Assembly (NCBI GenBank): GCA_947179485.1
Contig: OX359245.1
Span: forward strand, 20,075,067-20,139,066
Direction: 5' to 3'
Source of the DNA: Allacma fusca
Taxonomy: Eukaryota; Arthropoda; Collembola; Symphypleona; Sminthuridae
Length of the DNA: 64,000 nt
A model generated the notes under the pieces. The model ran no database searches. It had not been told where the DNA came from and was given only the letters and a program-made list of their open reading frames with translations. Positions within the stretch are counted from its first letter, which is position 1. Each line of letters starts with the position of its first letter. This document shows positions 1 through 12,800 of this stretch, one piece after another. Both the position numbers and the translations under genes were made by a program.

Positions 1-1339
1 CCCTTGAAATATGTTACAAGCAATCACATTTATCATAGCAAGGGAGAGAGAGAGAGTTCATATTCCGGTCAACCCATTGATACTTAATCCTTTCTTCACG
101 TTTATATAGATTCTACGTGTAGACTACACTGTTTCCATTGAAGTCAGGTACTCCATAGAATTTACATACAATGACACCTTATATCCTTTTGACATTTTCT
201 ATTTATTTATTCTTTATTTTTGCTTATTTAAAGGAAGTGCCCATACAAAATAAAAATATGCAAGGAAATTAAAAAATTGTGCTTAATTTATTCAGGGAAA
301 GGATATCCAGAGAGATTACTATAGAGTGCGGATGATGAGACGTAAAGGAAATATACGGGACGTCACGTTTATTTTGTCTCTCCAACAAACTCTGGCTTTA
401 TCAACTGGGAGAGTTGCTTCCCTGCCAGATTTTGGCATCCGTACCCCAACAGACTTCATCATCGTCTCCACTAGTACTTCATGCCTTGCTTGTACTTGTC
501 AACCATCAATCTTGAAGCGCACATAATGATCTCCAATTAAGTTAATGCATGTTTATTTATTGCTGTCTCCGTGGAATCGAGAGATAGCACATTCATCCTG
601 CTTATAAGCCCATGTAAACTTCTGCATATATTTCAGTTATCTCCGTCACTGCATATCCGCCGCAACCACCAGATGTGCATCCACGCTCAAATCATTTCTC
701 AACCCACATGAACATATATCTAAGTATCTATCTATATGCGTGTACAACAAGAGGTGTGTGTGATTATAGAATCATTTGTAAGTATGTATGCATAATTATT
801 GACTCCATGCCTTTTCTCAACTGATTCGGGGGTACTCAGCGGGAAGTATTCCATGTCAGTATGGTTTCTTACATGTCAAGAAACGTTAGCGGTTTTATTC
901 TCATGTTTCAAAATGGGGAATGAGAGGCAGGGAAGAAATGACGATGACCACATGCTGGAGTTGTCACACAAAATTAATGCGAGACCGCGACATCTGGTGA
1001 CTGCGACACCTAGCGGATGCATTTGTATCTCTAATAATTATATTTACATGACCTACAAGTAATTATGTAACGGACGCTGTCCTAACTGCTATATATTCCG
1101 ACTTGTTTTATCTCTACGCAATCTGTAATTATCTGAGATTAGTTCAGTGAATGGATTAAATTCTATTTACCTGCCCAATTTGAGGAACCTCCTCTTGCAG
1201 ATTAGTTCCATGCTACCAGGTCATCCCGGTACTATAGTCTTCGAGCCAGACTGCGGCGTAGAGCAGGGACAGCAGTTACTCTAATATTACTAACGACGTA
1301 CAAATTATGCATGTTCAAGAATCCCATCACGTATCCTTT

Positions 1340-1850
1340 TCCTTTGGCGGGCATAAAAAAAAAACCTTAACTGGCGGACAGCGGACCGGAATCCTTCCAG
1401 TACAAAAACCCAGTGAAGATACGGAAAGGAGAAAGTTAGTAGTCCACTCAACCTAGCTGCCCCGTCAACTTGTATCGACGCAAGTTTGAATTTTCCGCAG
1501 GAGTCACCTCTAACACACTGTCACATATCAGCCCAATCCAGGATGACCGTTTGGCAGGCGGCAGGGAATCTTTAGAGAAGATAATCTACACAGCCCGCAG
1601 CTTTAGCCATCCACCACAGGAGTTCTCTTCCGAATCCGGGGTTAAAGCCAAACAGGGACGGAATGAATTTCTCTGAGGGGTAATGGACAGCCCCGGCAGG
1701 TCCGGGGTCACTTGTGCAAGAGACCGAGCAAGGCTCAAGCAAGAAGCGGTAAAGGATGTCCTGAGGTGACTGTAACTTCTGACAGAAGCCGAGAACAAAT
1801 GTAATGCCTTTTCGCACTCCTCAACTCGCACACTGCAAGAATTTGCTTAC
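1340..1850. other. GC-rich, CpG-rich patch; possible exon or promoter
   Basis: Composition changes sharply from the AT-rich surroundings to roughly half G+C with many CpGs. Two overlapping minus-strand frames stay open for about 80 codons (around 1572-1831), and a plus-strand frame is open at 1470-1676. None resembles a protein I know. An A-rich TATA-like stretch sits at about 1351-1364. A first exon, CpG-rich promoter or 5'UTR of a gene whose body lies outside the window would fit, but no splice chain supports a gene. Confidence 0.25.
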
Positions 1851-3481
1851 GTGTGACAAAATATAAAAGATTTGACAATTTTTAATGACGGTTTAGTAAC
1901 TGGTGCCAACAATAATTACGAGGAGACATTTTAAAGGGAATCCCATTTTTGCATAAAGGTAATATAATTACCTTCACATGAAATGGAAAGAGGGATAGAT
2001 ACATATTCAAAGCCAAGAAATATTTTACTGCATTTCTTCAAATTCATTGTAGATTGTTCATGATGGGATAAACGATTAAAAGTAGGGAGATAGTATTTTG
2101 TTTTTATCTTCAGGGCCTGAAAGGGAAAAGACAACATTTCATTTTATTGTAATTTAGATAAATAGAATTTTATTTCAAAATTGCTGCGCTAATTTCCGTC
2201 CTGCGGAGAAAACTTCCGTTCTGCAATCCCCTACCACCGTCAACATTCACTCCTCTGTAACTACCATCCAATAATGTTTTTCTCCTTTACTGCATGATAA
2301 ATCTTAAATTCATATTAGTATGTATACATTGTGTGGAAGGAACGCATAAAGTCTGATTGAATTGATATGCACACAATACCCATGACTGCTCAAATAGGTC
2401 TCTTTAGTTTGATGTGAGTTGAATCTATGATCGCAATAAAGACGGGGTTAGCGAGTACAAGAAAGAAACATATGCGGCATTTGAATTACCCTGGAATCGC
2501 CATAAGTAGGTACTTAAATGTCCCCATAGTGACCTTTCTGGATGAAGCTTCCCATGGAAATTGGTACTGACATATTGTCCATTTCAAAGCAGAGCAACAG
2601 TCACATATAGGACAATTGCTCAGGACTAATTCCGTGCATCTATGTATGTATGTACATAACAGTATCTATTACGGGGTGCATTTTTGCATTCGTAATAATA
2701 TTGAATCGTGCTTGGGTTGACAAGAGCAACCACGTGGTTCAGATCTAACTCTCATGGAAACCTATATCTAGTCCAAACCAATTCACGTGATTGTAGCTAA
2801 TTTGATTCCACATTAAAAGCTAAAAGCAAAACCCTTAATTAATTAGCCCCTTTGAATTAAAATCATTTTTACAGTATTAATTTTGTCTGGGAATATCCTC
2901 TCAATAATGAAATGGTTCCTGAGAATCTATACGTAATTCTTATTGATTACTCCTGAGTATTAAATAAGGGGGAAAATAATTCCCGAAGGCACGTTAGTAT
3001 AAGCATGTAATTCCATAGCTAATTCTAAACTTATACATATGTATTTTTGCTTAAAATTACTTGGAAATGTGAGAATTACAGCTACTACTTAATAGAGTAC
3101 ATTTTTCATGCATCTCTACACATGGAAATAATATTTCGGGAATATTATAATTAAATTGGTATTGAAACTACAAAAAATGAATAATTATTTTACTCCTCCA
3201 ATACTAGCAGCAGCATTTTTATTTCCCTGCGGATAAAACTTGAACATTTTGGGATCTCGGAAGAAACTAAATCTTTTGCAAATCGGGTTAATAGTTTCTG
3301 TAATAGTTTTCAAAAATGCTCTTGAATAATCCTCTTAAACGATCTAATAAGTCTTGTGTAGTGATCATGCTCCGGAAGAAAATCCACTTCACTGTGTTTA
3401 CCCATTATTGACTCAGGAAAGGAGAATTCAAAGACGGTGGAATCAAACATTGACCTCACAATATTACTTCAAAAGTTTTTT

Positions 3482-3487
3482 TTTATT
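3482..3487 (-). terminator. Candidate poly(A) signal of Ral
   Basis: AATAAA on the minus strand, about 430 bases after the Ral stop codon. It is the first canonical hexamer seen downstream. Use of the site is inferred. Confidence 0.35.
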
Positions 3488-3779
3488 TACACTTTGTCTC
3501 AATAAAAATAAACAAGCTACTAAATGCATACTTGAAAAGAAATAAACTACTGTAATACATAAAATTCTTTGGATAAAAATCTTCCTCTGAAGTGAAGAAG
3601 AGCACTTTTGTTGTGACAGCTCACGAGTTCGGGTAAAAAATTCCCAAGGATAATTTTGTTTAAAAAAAAAATACGGAAGCGCACACAATTGGCTCCACAT
3701 AGTCAGCATTGCAAGGTCTAGAGAATGCGACTATCGAGAATGTGTACAGTACATAAATGCTGGATCCGGATTCGGTTTA

Positions 3780-3868
3780 CAGTGTACCCTCCCTATAAGA
3801 GCAAGCCTATAGACAGAGTGAAATGAGACTCTTCCAAGGTTTTTTTTTTGTATAGGGAGAGTACACTG
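3780..3868. mobile_element. TA-flanked miniature inverted-repeat element, copy 1
   Basis: An 89-bp element bounded by TA on both sides (3778-3779 and 3869-3870). The left end reads CAGTGTACCCTCCCTATA and the right end is its inverse with one mismatch. It is the shortest copy of a family seen about ten times in the window. Its TA duplication and CAGT-type ends suggest Tc1/mariner or pogo-type transposition (inference). It starts 46 bp downstream of the Ral stop codon, so it may be transcribed within the Ral 3'UTR. Confidence 0.75.
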
Positions 3869-3914
3869 TATGTAGATATACGAACTCTCGCTGTCATTAC
3901 TCTTGGAAACGTGG

Positions 3915-5286
3915 TCAACGACAAGAGAAGAGTCCACAGCAGCATAAGCGCCTTTCAACAGGACTCATCTTTTTTGCCGGACCCGATTTATTGGCATTTT
4001 CCGTAGTTTTAGACTCCTTAATAATCCGTAACAAATCAAAGAAGGCTTTATCCACATTTTCCCTTGTCTTTGCAGAGGTCTCAATGTACGGGACCTTCCA
4101 GCCATAAGCCTTTGACTCCGCTGAAATTGATGAAATCTTCCGACGATCGTTTAAATCTGATTTGTTACCTATTAAAATAAAGGGGATGGTCTCGCTGTTC
4201 TTCACTCTCGTAATTTGCTCCCTGTAAAAAAAATACAGTATAGCATGCGCTTAGGATTCCTCACTGGAGTAGCAATACAGAATGGGTGGGGAATTATTAT
4301 ATCATTTTGTAAAAGCATATGGTGGAGTCGGTATACAGGGTATGAGGTAACGATCATTTGAACACCACCCAACATAACCAACTGAGTGGAGGGACTTCAA
4401 GTAATTATTTATACAATTCCCCTTCATAGTTTGAAGAAATTTTCGTCCAGGTTTTCAAAATTTTTGGCAGTCGTTAAAATTCCCTAAAAGTCAGCGCGAA
4501 CTCAAATATTACTGATGGGAATTGTACGCAAAATAAAATAAACTGCCCTTTGGATATCCTTACAAAATTCAGACTTTGCTTAATCCCGATTGACTGAGAC
4601 GGTTGACAGGGCACTGTGACTCAAAATATTTACTTGGACAATAAAACAAATATGGTAAAATTTTAAATATACAATTTTATAGAAAATGGAGTCTATATGA
4701 ATGATATTTGATAAATCACACTCATTCATTCTGTTGGTTAGGGAGTGGGACTGAAATGATAGGATCCAGCCTGTACATTAGAAATGAATTTTATAGACCT
4801 GAGTTCTCTGCATGCATCCAAGCTTGTCTCCTCAGTCACGGAGAAAACACAAAGAAATCCCTCGCCAGAACGGAAGTAGTTGTCTCGGATGGCTGCGTAA
4901 TCCTCCTGTCCAGCTGTGTCCAAAATATCAACTTGAATTTCCTCCCCGTCCAGGATAACCTACAAGAGTGAGGGAGGAAAATCCATGAAAACCCTTCACT
5001 CATCATGCATTGTGACACCAAATAAAAGTCTTTCAATCCCAGAAAATAAATGGCATGCCCTTAATGACAAAAGAAAAACAAACAGGAGATAAGAACCGAA
5101 GTGTAATATTATACATATCGGGGAATTACCTTTTTGCGATAAGAGTCAGCCTTAGTTGGTTCGTAGTCTTGAACAAATTCATCGTACATGAATTGGAGTG
5201 TCAGAGCAGATTTTCCCACTCCACCCGTACCCACCATTATTATCTTGTATAATTCCGGGGCACTTTGTGGTTTCCATTCCGACTCT
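3915..5286 (-). CDS. Rala: Ral-type Ras-family small GTPase, 5' exon not found
   Basis: Three coding exons on the minus strand: 5286-5130, 4959-4799 and 4221-3915 (stop TGA at 3917-3915). They join in frame at GT..AG introns and give 207 residues. Visible motifs are the P-loop GTGGVGKS, effector region YEPTKADSY, switch [22 protein letters not shown] and ETSAKT. The effector and switch regions match Ral more closely than Ras or Rap, so the Ral call is firm. Ral proteins switch between GDP and GTP and, when GTP-bound, recruit the exocyst and RalBP1 at membranes. The first exon begins at an acceptor (TTACAG at 5292-5287) about 11 residues before the P-loop and has no in-frame ATG, so a short start exon must lie upstream (above 5300). 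The C-terminus is odd: it ends [12 protein letters not shown] with no CAAX box, although Ral normally ends CC-aliphatic-L for geranylgeranylation. The three adjacent cysteines could be acylated (inference), or an unseen terminal exon may be used. Confidence 0.9.
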
Positions 5287-6163
5287 CTGTAATCAGGGAA
5301 CAAGTTGGTTTTACAAAGTAATTACACATAACCGTATGGCAATTCTCCAGGATATTTACTGTCACGGGTCAATTTTACATCTCTTCTGATCATCGCTGAT
5401 CATTTTATGGATTTTCATAACCATATTTTCAGGAAAGGAGGTTCTCATTACTATTTCCTCACAATTAATAAATTCGAATTCTATGCTCTGCAGTTTGTTA
5501 CTGATCAAAGGGAATAATGACAAGGTAGCATGAACTGACATGAAGGTTTTTAAAGTGTGGTATCATAAATGTGACGACATTAGTATATATCTAATCTTCA
5601 GGTGAAAGGGTTTAAAGGTTTTTAATTTTATTATGTCTTAAAGACCTTAAAATTTACTACAATACTTAGTTTTAAAATTATGGGTTTTCTTATTTTATTA
5701 TGGAAATAAAAAATCTAAGCATAAGTTTTCAAAAAAAAAAAATCCACTTTGCTTTACTGATTTATTTCACCTTCGGGGGGCATTACAGGTTAACCCAAGT
5801 CATTGTCTAGTATAGATTTTTAAATCTACAATCATATTCTCTACCTTTGGCAATCCAAATGATTTAAAAGAAACGTGCTCCGTACTTGAACTACGTAGAG
5901 GGGAGGGAATATCGTACATATGTATCTACATATATCTATGTGAAAATAGCAGAAAAATTGGGTTACTTTCTATATGTAGATTTAAATGGAAAGAAAATTT
6001 TTGATTGTTTTTAAGACAAAACTTTGAAAGTAAATGTGCCTTTACCACAATTTTTAACTTGATCAAAAACATATACACTTGAAAAACTCCCTCTTACTCT
6101 TTCAACATCATTGAAACGTTGAGGTATAACATATGAACCTTGAGGAACGCATGCATGCAAATA

Positions 6164-6297
6164 CAGTACGATCTCCCTATCAGAGACCCCCTTACAAGAG
6201 CGATTTCTCTATATAGGAGCATAAATTGAGCACATGCCCATTTAAAGGGTCAAATTTTCCTACATTTGAGGGCTTCACATAGAACGAGAGTAGACTG
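6164..6297. mobile_element. TA-flanked miniature inverted-repeat element, copy 2
   Basis: Begins CAGTACGATCTCCCTAT after TA at 6162-6163. Ends with the inverse of CAGTCTACTCTCGTTCTAT before TA at 6298-6299. The interior keeps the family words for a 'cccatttaaa' segment and a 'caaatttt' segment. It is diverged, so it is probably an old copy. Confidence 0.65.
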
Positions 6298-7713
6298 TAT
6301 CTACACCTATACAAAAATAGAAGGTCTGTTGCAAAACCTTTCTTTTCTTTATCTTTCACAACGACGATGCATGGTTTATATTCCGAAGGGAACTTAACCA
6401 GAATTGACTAGTCCATATCTTGGAGTATGTCAAAAGGGGATCAGCTGGGTGCAATATGAGCCTGATAGCCGAACAAAAATAAAAGTGGAAGCAATCAGAA
6501 AGGACAATCGAGGAAATATATTTAGCAACAACTAACAGGGTCCTTGAATAACAATTGACTGCAAGTTGTATTTATAAGGTCACAAAAAGAGAGGATCTTA
6601 ATGAAAGTACTTCTTTTTCCGGAAGCCATATCATCTTTATAGTTCTTAATTCCCAATGAATTGGAAACAATAATAGATATGTACAAATGGTTTTTTTTTA
6701 AATACAGAAACATGACTTCATTAGCCATTTTATTTACAACCCATATATAGTTTTAAATGAAATTATTATTGTTCCGTCAACAAAAACTTCACTTTTAAAT
6801 TCATTGATTATCTCCTGACCATACATAAAGGGTTGATCAAGTAATTCTATAAATCTTATATTGTGCCAGGTACTGATAGTCCTATAAGATAATATTCTAA
6901 GATAATATTCCAAGGGGGAAATTCCAAGGGGGGGGGGAAATTTTACATCAAGTGTAACGAATGAGTTTTGGAGCTTATTGTTATTGACCCTTTAGTTGGA
7001 TTGATTGCAAGCGAGCTGAGCACAAGAATTTTTGGGTCAGTAGAACGAAGTCATAATAATGAGAAAGGGCCCCAGGGCTTCCCACATATTTCCTGCCTTG
7101 TACATGGCAGGCCAACAGCACTCCTGATGTATCTTAAGTCTTCTGGCCGGATTGTTCCCGTGGGGATTTACCTCCGGGCCTTCAGCGTCATCCCAACATC
7201 CTTTACTTTTTTTTCTAGTACATTGAGCGTGTTCCCAGTACTACATAAGTTACTACTCGTATATATCTACGCATATCTATATATAATATATATATATATA
7301 ATTATATATACAGTATATTAAACAAGACGAGAGCGTGACTCACGTCTTCACGTTTACACTTCTTCGAGTTCTTCGAGACATATTTCAAATCAAGTCCATT
7401 CTTATCCCTTTGGTTCTCTCAGCCTCACATACTAACACACATTTCACTTGATCGGGATTCAAGATGATCGTTTTTAAATTTCACAATTCCAGTTGAGTAA
7501 AAGTGCATGTATGTAGATATGTATATGTAACGTGGCGTGACAATAGCCCAGTCGTGCCTTATACTTTCAACCAGGTTCCACTATTTATTGTCCTTACGGA
7601 GCCGTATGCAAAAATGGGGTTACATTAGGAGAAATGCTTCGACTATTGTCCTTGAGCAACTGTTGATTTTTAGTTGATTGAAAACTTTCTGTGAATTCCA
7701 AATGTATATGTAG

Positions 7714-7905
7714 AGTGCAGTCTCTTTATAAGAGTACCAGTCGCAAGGACAGAAAATTTGGCTCTTATTGTTAGTACGAATGGCTCTTATAAGGGGGAAA
7801 ATTTACATTGTGGTAAATGGGAAAGTGCTCAAATAATTAATTATTGCTGCACCTATAGAGGCAATAATGGTCGTAGAAGGGATCTCTTGGAGTGAGAGCA
7901 CACTG
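7714..7905. mobile_element. TA-flanked miniature inverted-repeat element, copy 3
   Basis: About 192 bp. The left end (GAGTGCAGTCTCTTTATAAG) is degenerate; the right end is the inverse of CAGTGTGCTCTCACTCC. TA flanks both sides (7712-7713 and 7906-7907). The interior shares the 'ttacattgtggtaaatggga' block with the copy at 26385-26553, which links the two as one family. Confidence 0.65.
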
Positions 7906-8175
7906 TACATATGAAGACTAATATGATTGTACGCATAAGCAAATATAATGAATCTGAGAAAATCTACGGTGAGAAAGCTACAGCGCTGCGTTTCATGAAC
8001 ATTATTATTTGTACAATGCTGAAACGTCTCGGCAAATACGAGTCATGCTAACAATGAGCGTAATGCAATATGATACTATCCTTTGGCCACATCTACGTTT
8101 TAAGACTTGGAGATCCTTAAGCGATGGTATAATTTAAACGTGTTTGGATATAGTGTTGCATTTGATTAAGCACTA

Positions 8176-8350
8176 CAGTAAACTCTTGCTAGGCGAGACC
8201 CCTGTCTAAGAGCATTTTTTTTATAGGAACACAAATATTCTGACATGATCCCATTTAGGCCAATGGTAATTTTTAGACTTGTACGATATTCCATGGTACG
8301 AGTCAAATTTTGGAGGTTTTATGGGTGCTGTTAGATAGTGAGATGTACTG
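8176..8350. mobile_element. TA-flanked miniature inverted-repeat element, copy 4
   Basis: About 175 bp. Starts CAGTAAACTCTTGCTAGGCG after TA at 8174-8175 and ends in CAGTACATCTCACTATC read on the minus strand, before TA at 8351-8352. The interior has the family block resembling 'caaattttggaggttttatgggtgct'. Confidence 0.65.
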
Positions 8351-9690
8351 TATCTACATGAGTCAGACAGGAACTGTGAGTAACACAAAGGCATTTAAAA
8401 TTCATCCCATTTCTGTGAGCATTTTACTGGAGGCTAATTGACAGGTGACAAAAGTCACAAAAGTATGAAACTAAGAGAGAAATATGAGATGTTGGTCTGT
8501 AACAACCCGCCCGTTACTGAAGGTTACGACTTGAGTCGAACCCAAAGGAAATTCATGCTTGATAATTACAATGCCCTTCCGTCACCCGAGACGTCCTATT
8601 TTACTGTGCTCTTAAACTCGCACTAATAATAATCCCCTTTGGATTTTAGGAAATTACACTTTGCTATTGTAAAATAATAATCTCCTTTTGGATTTGAACA
8701 TCCTCGTTCCACAGGTATAGATATTTAGCACAAGAAAATGGTTTATGATGAAGATACAACATCATACCCGGATCTAATATGACTCGTAAAAAAATAATAA
8801 TTTACGAGTGTATGTACATATGTCAGTGAGTAGAAAAATTAAGAATATACATTTTTGACAACTGTGTGAATTACTGACCGGTGTGGATTTGATGGGGTAG
8901 GAGTTGTGGAATTTTTCCTAGCAGCAATAAATCTTCTGATCTTTCCCCATTGTGTATTCAATCCATTTGCAGACCGCAAGCTTAATCTCCTTGATTCTTG
9001 AATCACGGACACTCGTATGTCTCGAACTGTATTTTGCCAAGGCATTTTTTTTTATTATTATTATCTGTAGATCCTTATTCACTTTTGCCCTTATTTTCAA
9101 AGGGTTTTTTTTTGTGGGGGTAACTTGATAAAATTTTGAAATACTAAACAATTTCAGAGAAATTTTATAACTTTTGAATCATAGTAAGTTGGAAGACGGC
9201 AGAAGATGAATTTACTGGGAAATGTTTCTGCACTGAATCAACTGTGTGGAAACTTTAAGACGTGAGGGATTTGTGAGCAGCAGGAAATCACTGTGTGAGG
9301 AGTGATACTTAATGGTGGAAACTGAAGCTCTCATGCAAAAGTGGAGTTAAACGGAGAACGTTAAAAGACGATCACCTCCCCCTCGAACATTACTTCATTT
9401 TGACTGCAGTTATCTTATACTATGAGCCATGTGTTGTACTACAGTCCTAAGAACCATAGCATAAGAGCGTGTCTTTTCCATTGCAACTGTTTCCACAGGT
9501 GAGCTGCTCTCTGCTCTAGTATAACTGTGTATTCTCTCCACGATTTCTTCTCATAACAACTTCTATCCTGACATGGATTTTCCCTCCAAACAACAACACC
9601 CCACAATGCTGTCTTCTTTGCCTGTTTATTATTAAATTCCGTATCAAACACAACTAACACAAAACAGTAGATTCTCCAAACCCCTATATA

Positions 9691-9880
9691 CAATGTACTC
9701 TCTTTATAAAAGTACTCCTAAAACCTCCAAAATTTGACATTTCAAATGGAATATACTCATAAGCTGACAAATTAACACTATGGTAAATGGCATAATGGTT
9801 CCAAATATCTTTGCTCCTATTTATGTACTAAAGAAAATCTTCTTTTAAGGGATTTTTGTACCAATGGCATCAGAACATTG
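9691..9880. mobile_element. TA-flanked miniature inverted-repeat element, copy 5
   Basis: About 190 bp, in the opposite orientation to copy 4. It starts CAATGTACTCTCTTTATAAA and carries the inverse of the 'ggaggttttaggggtgct' block followed by a 'tatggtaaatggcat' block. It ends in an inverse CAATGTTCTGATG. Flanking TA is at 9689-9690 and 9881-9882. Confidence 0.65.
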
Positions 9881-12800
9881 TACATGGGAATATTTTTTCC
9901 CCTGTAAAGAAATTGCTTTAAAATAAACGCGTAAGTACCTTATACCTAATATAATTCCTCCGAATTTCTTCCGTACGTATGAACTTGCACTCAACCTTAG
10001 AAAATCTGCAAATCCCTGTGAATCATGGTTCGTGGAAGTCACGTAACTGTATGCAGAAAACATTACCTTACATTTACAAAATGATATAAAATAACCATAT
10101 CTATTTGGTTTGACTTACAAAATGACAGACATTAAACCCATGTCTATTTTATTTAATTGTGTCATGTGACATTAAATAACATTGAGGCTATTGACCAGTA
10201 AATTGTCAGCACTCATGCCGCCGCTTGATATATAATTTGGATTCAAAACTGCATTTGATCCAAGAGAGGAATGTGCGAGCTGATGACGGGATATTATAAA
10301 ACACAAACTTATTTTTAAATGTGACTGCAAACCTTAGCTAATAGGGGAAGATAAGCAACTGACCCTGATGCATGTGACTTGACTGAAGTTGCCACGATAT
10401 GAATTTAGTGCCGTTATGCACGATGCTATGGGAAAGATCTAGGGACGATTCATGGCGGAATAGCGTTTTTGTGGAAGCAGAGCGTAAGATTACGATTTTT
10501 TAAAGAAAAGGCAGCCAAGGTGAACGCCAAGACTTGTGCAGGACCTCTTCTCTCTCTTTCTCTCTCTTGCTACTCTGTTGTTTGGAATCACTCTAACGTC
10601 TCAGACAATATATATATGTAGGGATGGCCGGAGCACCTCAATCTAAATCTACATTAGATAAATTTAGCAAGAAATGAGCAACAGGAGCAGTTTACGACCT
10701 AAACCGTTACACAATCTCAATGCAACACTACCATTAGTATACTTTGCGATTTTCTCCGACAAAAATCACGTTACTCGAAATTATGGATTAAACTTTTCCC
10801 ATTTGTTAAAAACTAATTGCATCCTTTCTACAGTGTGTACTCCTATGCCATGCATATATTTCTACAAGCCAATACACCACCTCCAAATATAAGTGGTGCG
10901 TACAGTATCTATCTTTTGGTGTGTATTGCCACATCCTTCATAGATAAAACTTCCGCACAAAATTCAATAATTATTAGCTCCCACCCCGGTCTATTATAGT
11001 ATTGTGAGTGTAACAGCCTATACCTCATAGAACATTTTCTCTATTGGGGCAAGCATATTTCCAAATGTACTCATTTACTACCATTATCATGCTAATTATT
11101 CTAATTTCTAATACAGTACTATAAACAGCGGAACGATGGTTTTGCATCTAAGCATTATTTCCTGAAATGGTCATTTATGGTTCCAACTTTGTTAGTAGGG
11201 GAAGTTAAGGTCAACAACAGGAGGTGCAGAATTGCATTGGGAACATGAATCGTCTAATTTATTCTTCAAGGGCTATACAGAGAGTAACTGGAGAACCTAT
11301 GAAAGATTTCAGAAAATACGGAAAGGATGCTCGATCTTGGACAACCTGTAATCTCGTGGCTGGGTGCATGAAATGTTCATAAAATTCAAAAAAAAGTTCA
11401 TGCATAGCAAATTGACAAGCTGCTCTGCGTCTTAACAAGAACCAGGTAAGCTATTTTACGAGTTTGCATCACTTAATCACTAGGCAATGGATCTAATTGT
11501 AAGCAAACTCAGAAAAACATTTCATTCTGATCACGGAAGACATGTCTGGAAGTTGTGAGCGTGAGCAGTGATGAGGAAAATATTTGAGTTTTCTATCGGA
11601 AGTTACTAACAAGTCAAAGTAAAATACTGAAAATCAGAAGCAACGATGGGGCCTGCAAATAAAAAGTGCAGAATTGGAAATACAAATATCTACTAGTTGA
11701 CTTGTTTGACATCCAAGACTTAAACCAGACTTCTACTGCTGAATAATGATCGTTCAAATTGCATCAACAAATCGTTTGGTTTGGATAATGGTTTTGTTGG
11801 TTAATTGTCCGAAATGTTCGACAGTAATTCGTGGTAATGTAATTATCTATCAGGCGTCTAAACCGGATTCAGGACATTTATTCATATATACATAATTACA
11901 TATGTATTTCAGGACGTTTTTATATTTCCGCCGGACTTATTTTTAATCCCACCGGTCATGATCCCGCTGAGAGTAGACATAATCTTTGCAGACATATTAC
12001 TGATGTATAGTTTCTCAAGCATAAATATACAAATCCGCAGAGACACGTAGCAATGGATTCTAAAATTAACAATGACGCATGAATAATTTACGATTTCATA
12101 CAAAAAGCAAGAGACAATCTTGACTCATTATATTTCCTACAACAATGTTACTTTTATTGCTTCCGAGTTTGTAACAAAACAAATATTTGTGTAATTACAT
12201 GTGTAGCAGAAACTATTGTTATTTGCTTGCTGTTGTAAAATTAGCAAACTAATTGGTATGGTTAACAATGGAAGCTTTATCTCATCTCATTTACTTAAGC
12301 CTGACATATTTGGATGAAAATTCCAAAAGCACAGCATGAAGAGCGAGTGATCCGGCATTTTTAAACGGTCTGACAATAGTAGTCAAAGGATCGTTATAAC
12401 CAGTAAGTAATTATTTCCAAATTTTAAATTACTTGAATGAATACCCAAGAGGAATAAACAAATTATGAAATTAACCAGTATTTCCCAATTTTCAACTATT
12501 TTACCTAGCTGGAATTAGTAAACATTTTAAGGGATGTAATCAATCAAAACGGCAAAAAACAAATAGTGGATTTAACCAGAAGATGTGATCCATTTGTTAA
12601 CCTAAGATAATCAAGACCAAAGATTTAAAATTGAGATCATATGTCAAACGCCAGTAACAAATGACGGCTGTAATAAGCAATTTCCATGTTTAGCCTAACC
12701 TACCCAAAAATTGTAATGTATTACCACTCATAATGAGCTTACCAACTATGTATGAATGAAGGTCTGTGTGAGTACTGATGTGTTGAGGGGAGATTATAAT

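Larger units (their letters stand above)
1..3914. other. Non-coding left flank downstream of Ral
   Basis: I recognise no gene here. Most of it is AT-rich with short chance reading frames. On the minus strand it lies downstream of the Ral stop codon, so the part nearest 3914 is probably Ral 3'UTR; the first AATAAA on the minus strand is at 3487-3482. Two local features stand out: a GC- and CpG-richer patch at about 1340-1850, and a short TA-flanked inverted-repeat element at 3780-3868. Both are listed separately. Confidence 0.5.

Noticed and set aside
5287-5303. Extending Ral upstream to a TTG at 5303 as the start
   Set aside because: The segment matches a polypyrimidine tract and AG acceptor, and TTG is not a usual start; a separate upstream start exon is more likely.
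10817-10999. Small plus-strand frames near 10674-10999
   Set aside because: Short overlapping frames with no motif and no coding bias; treated as chance.
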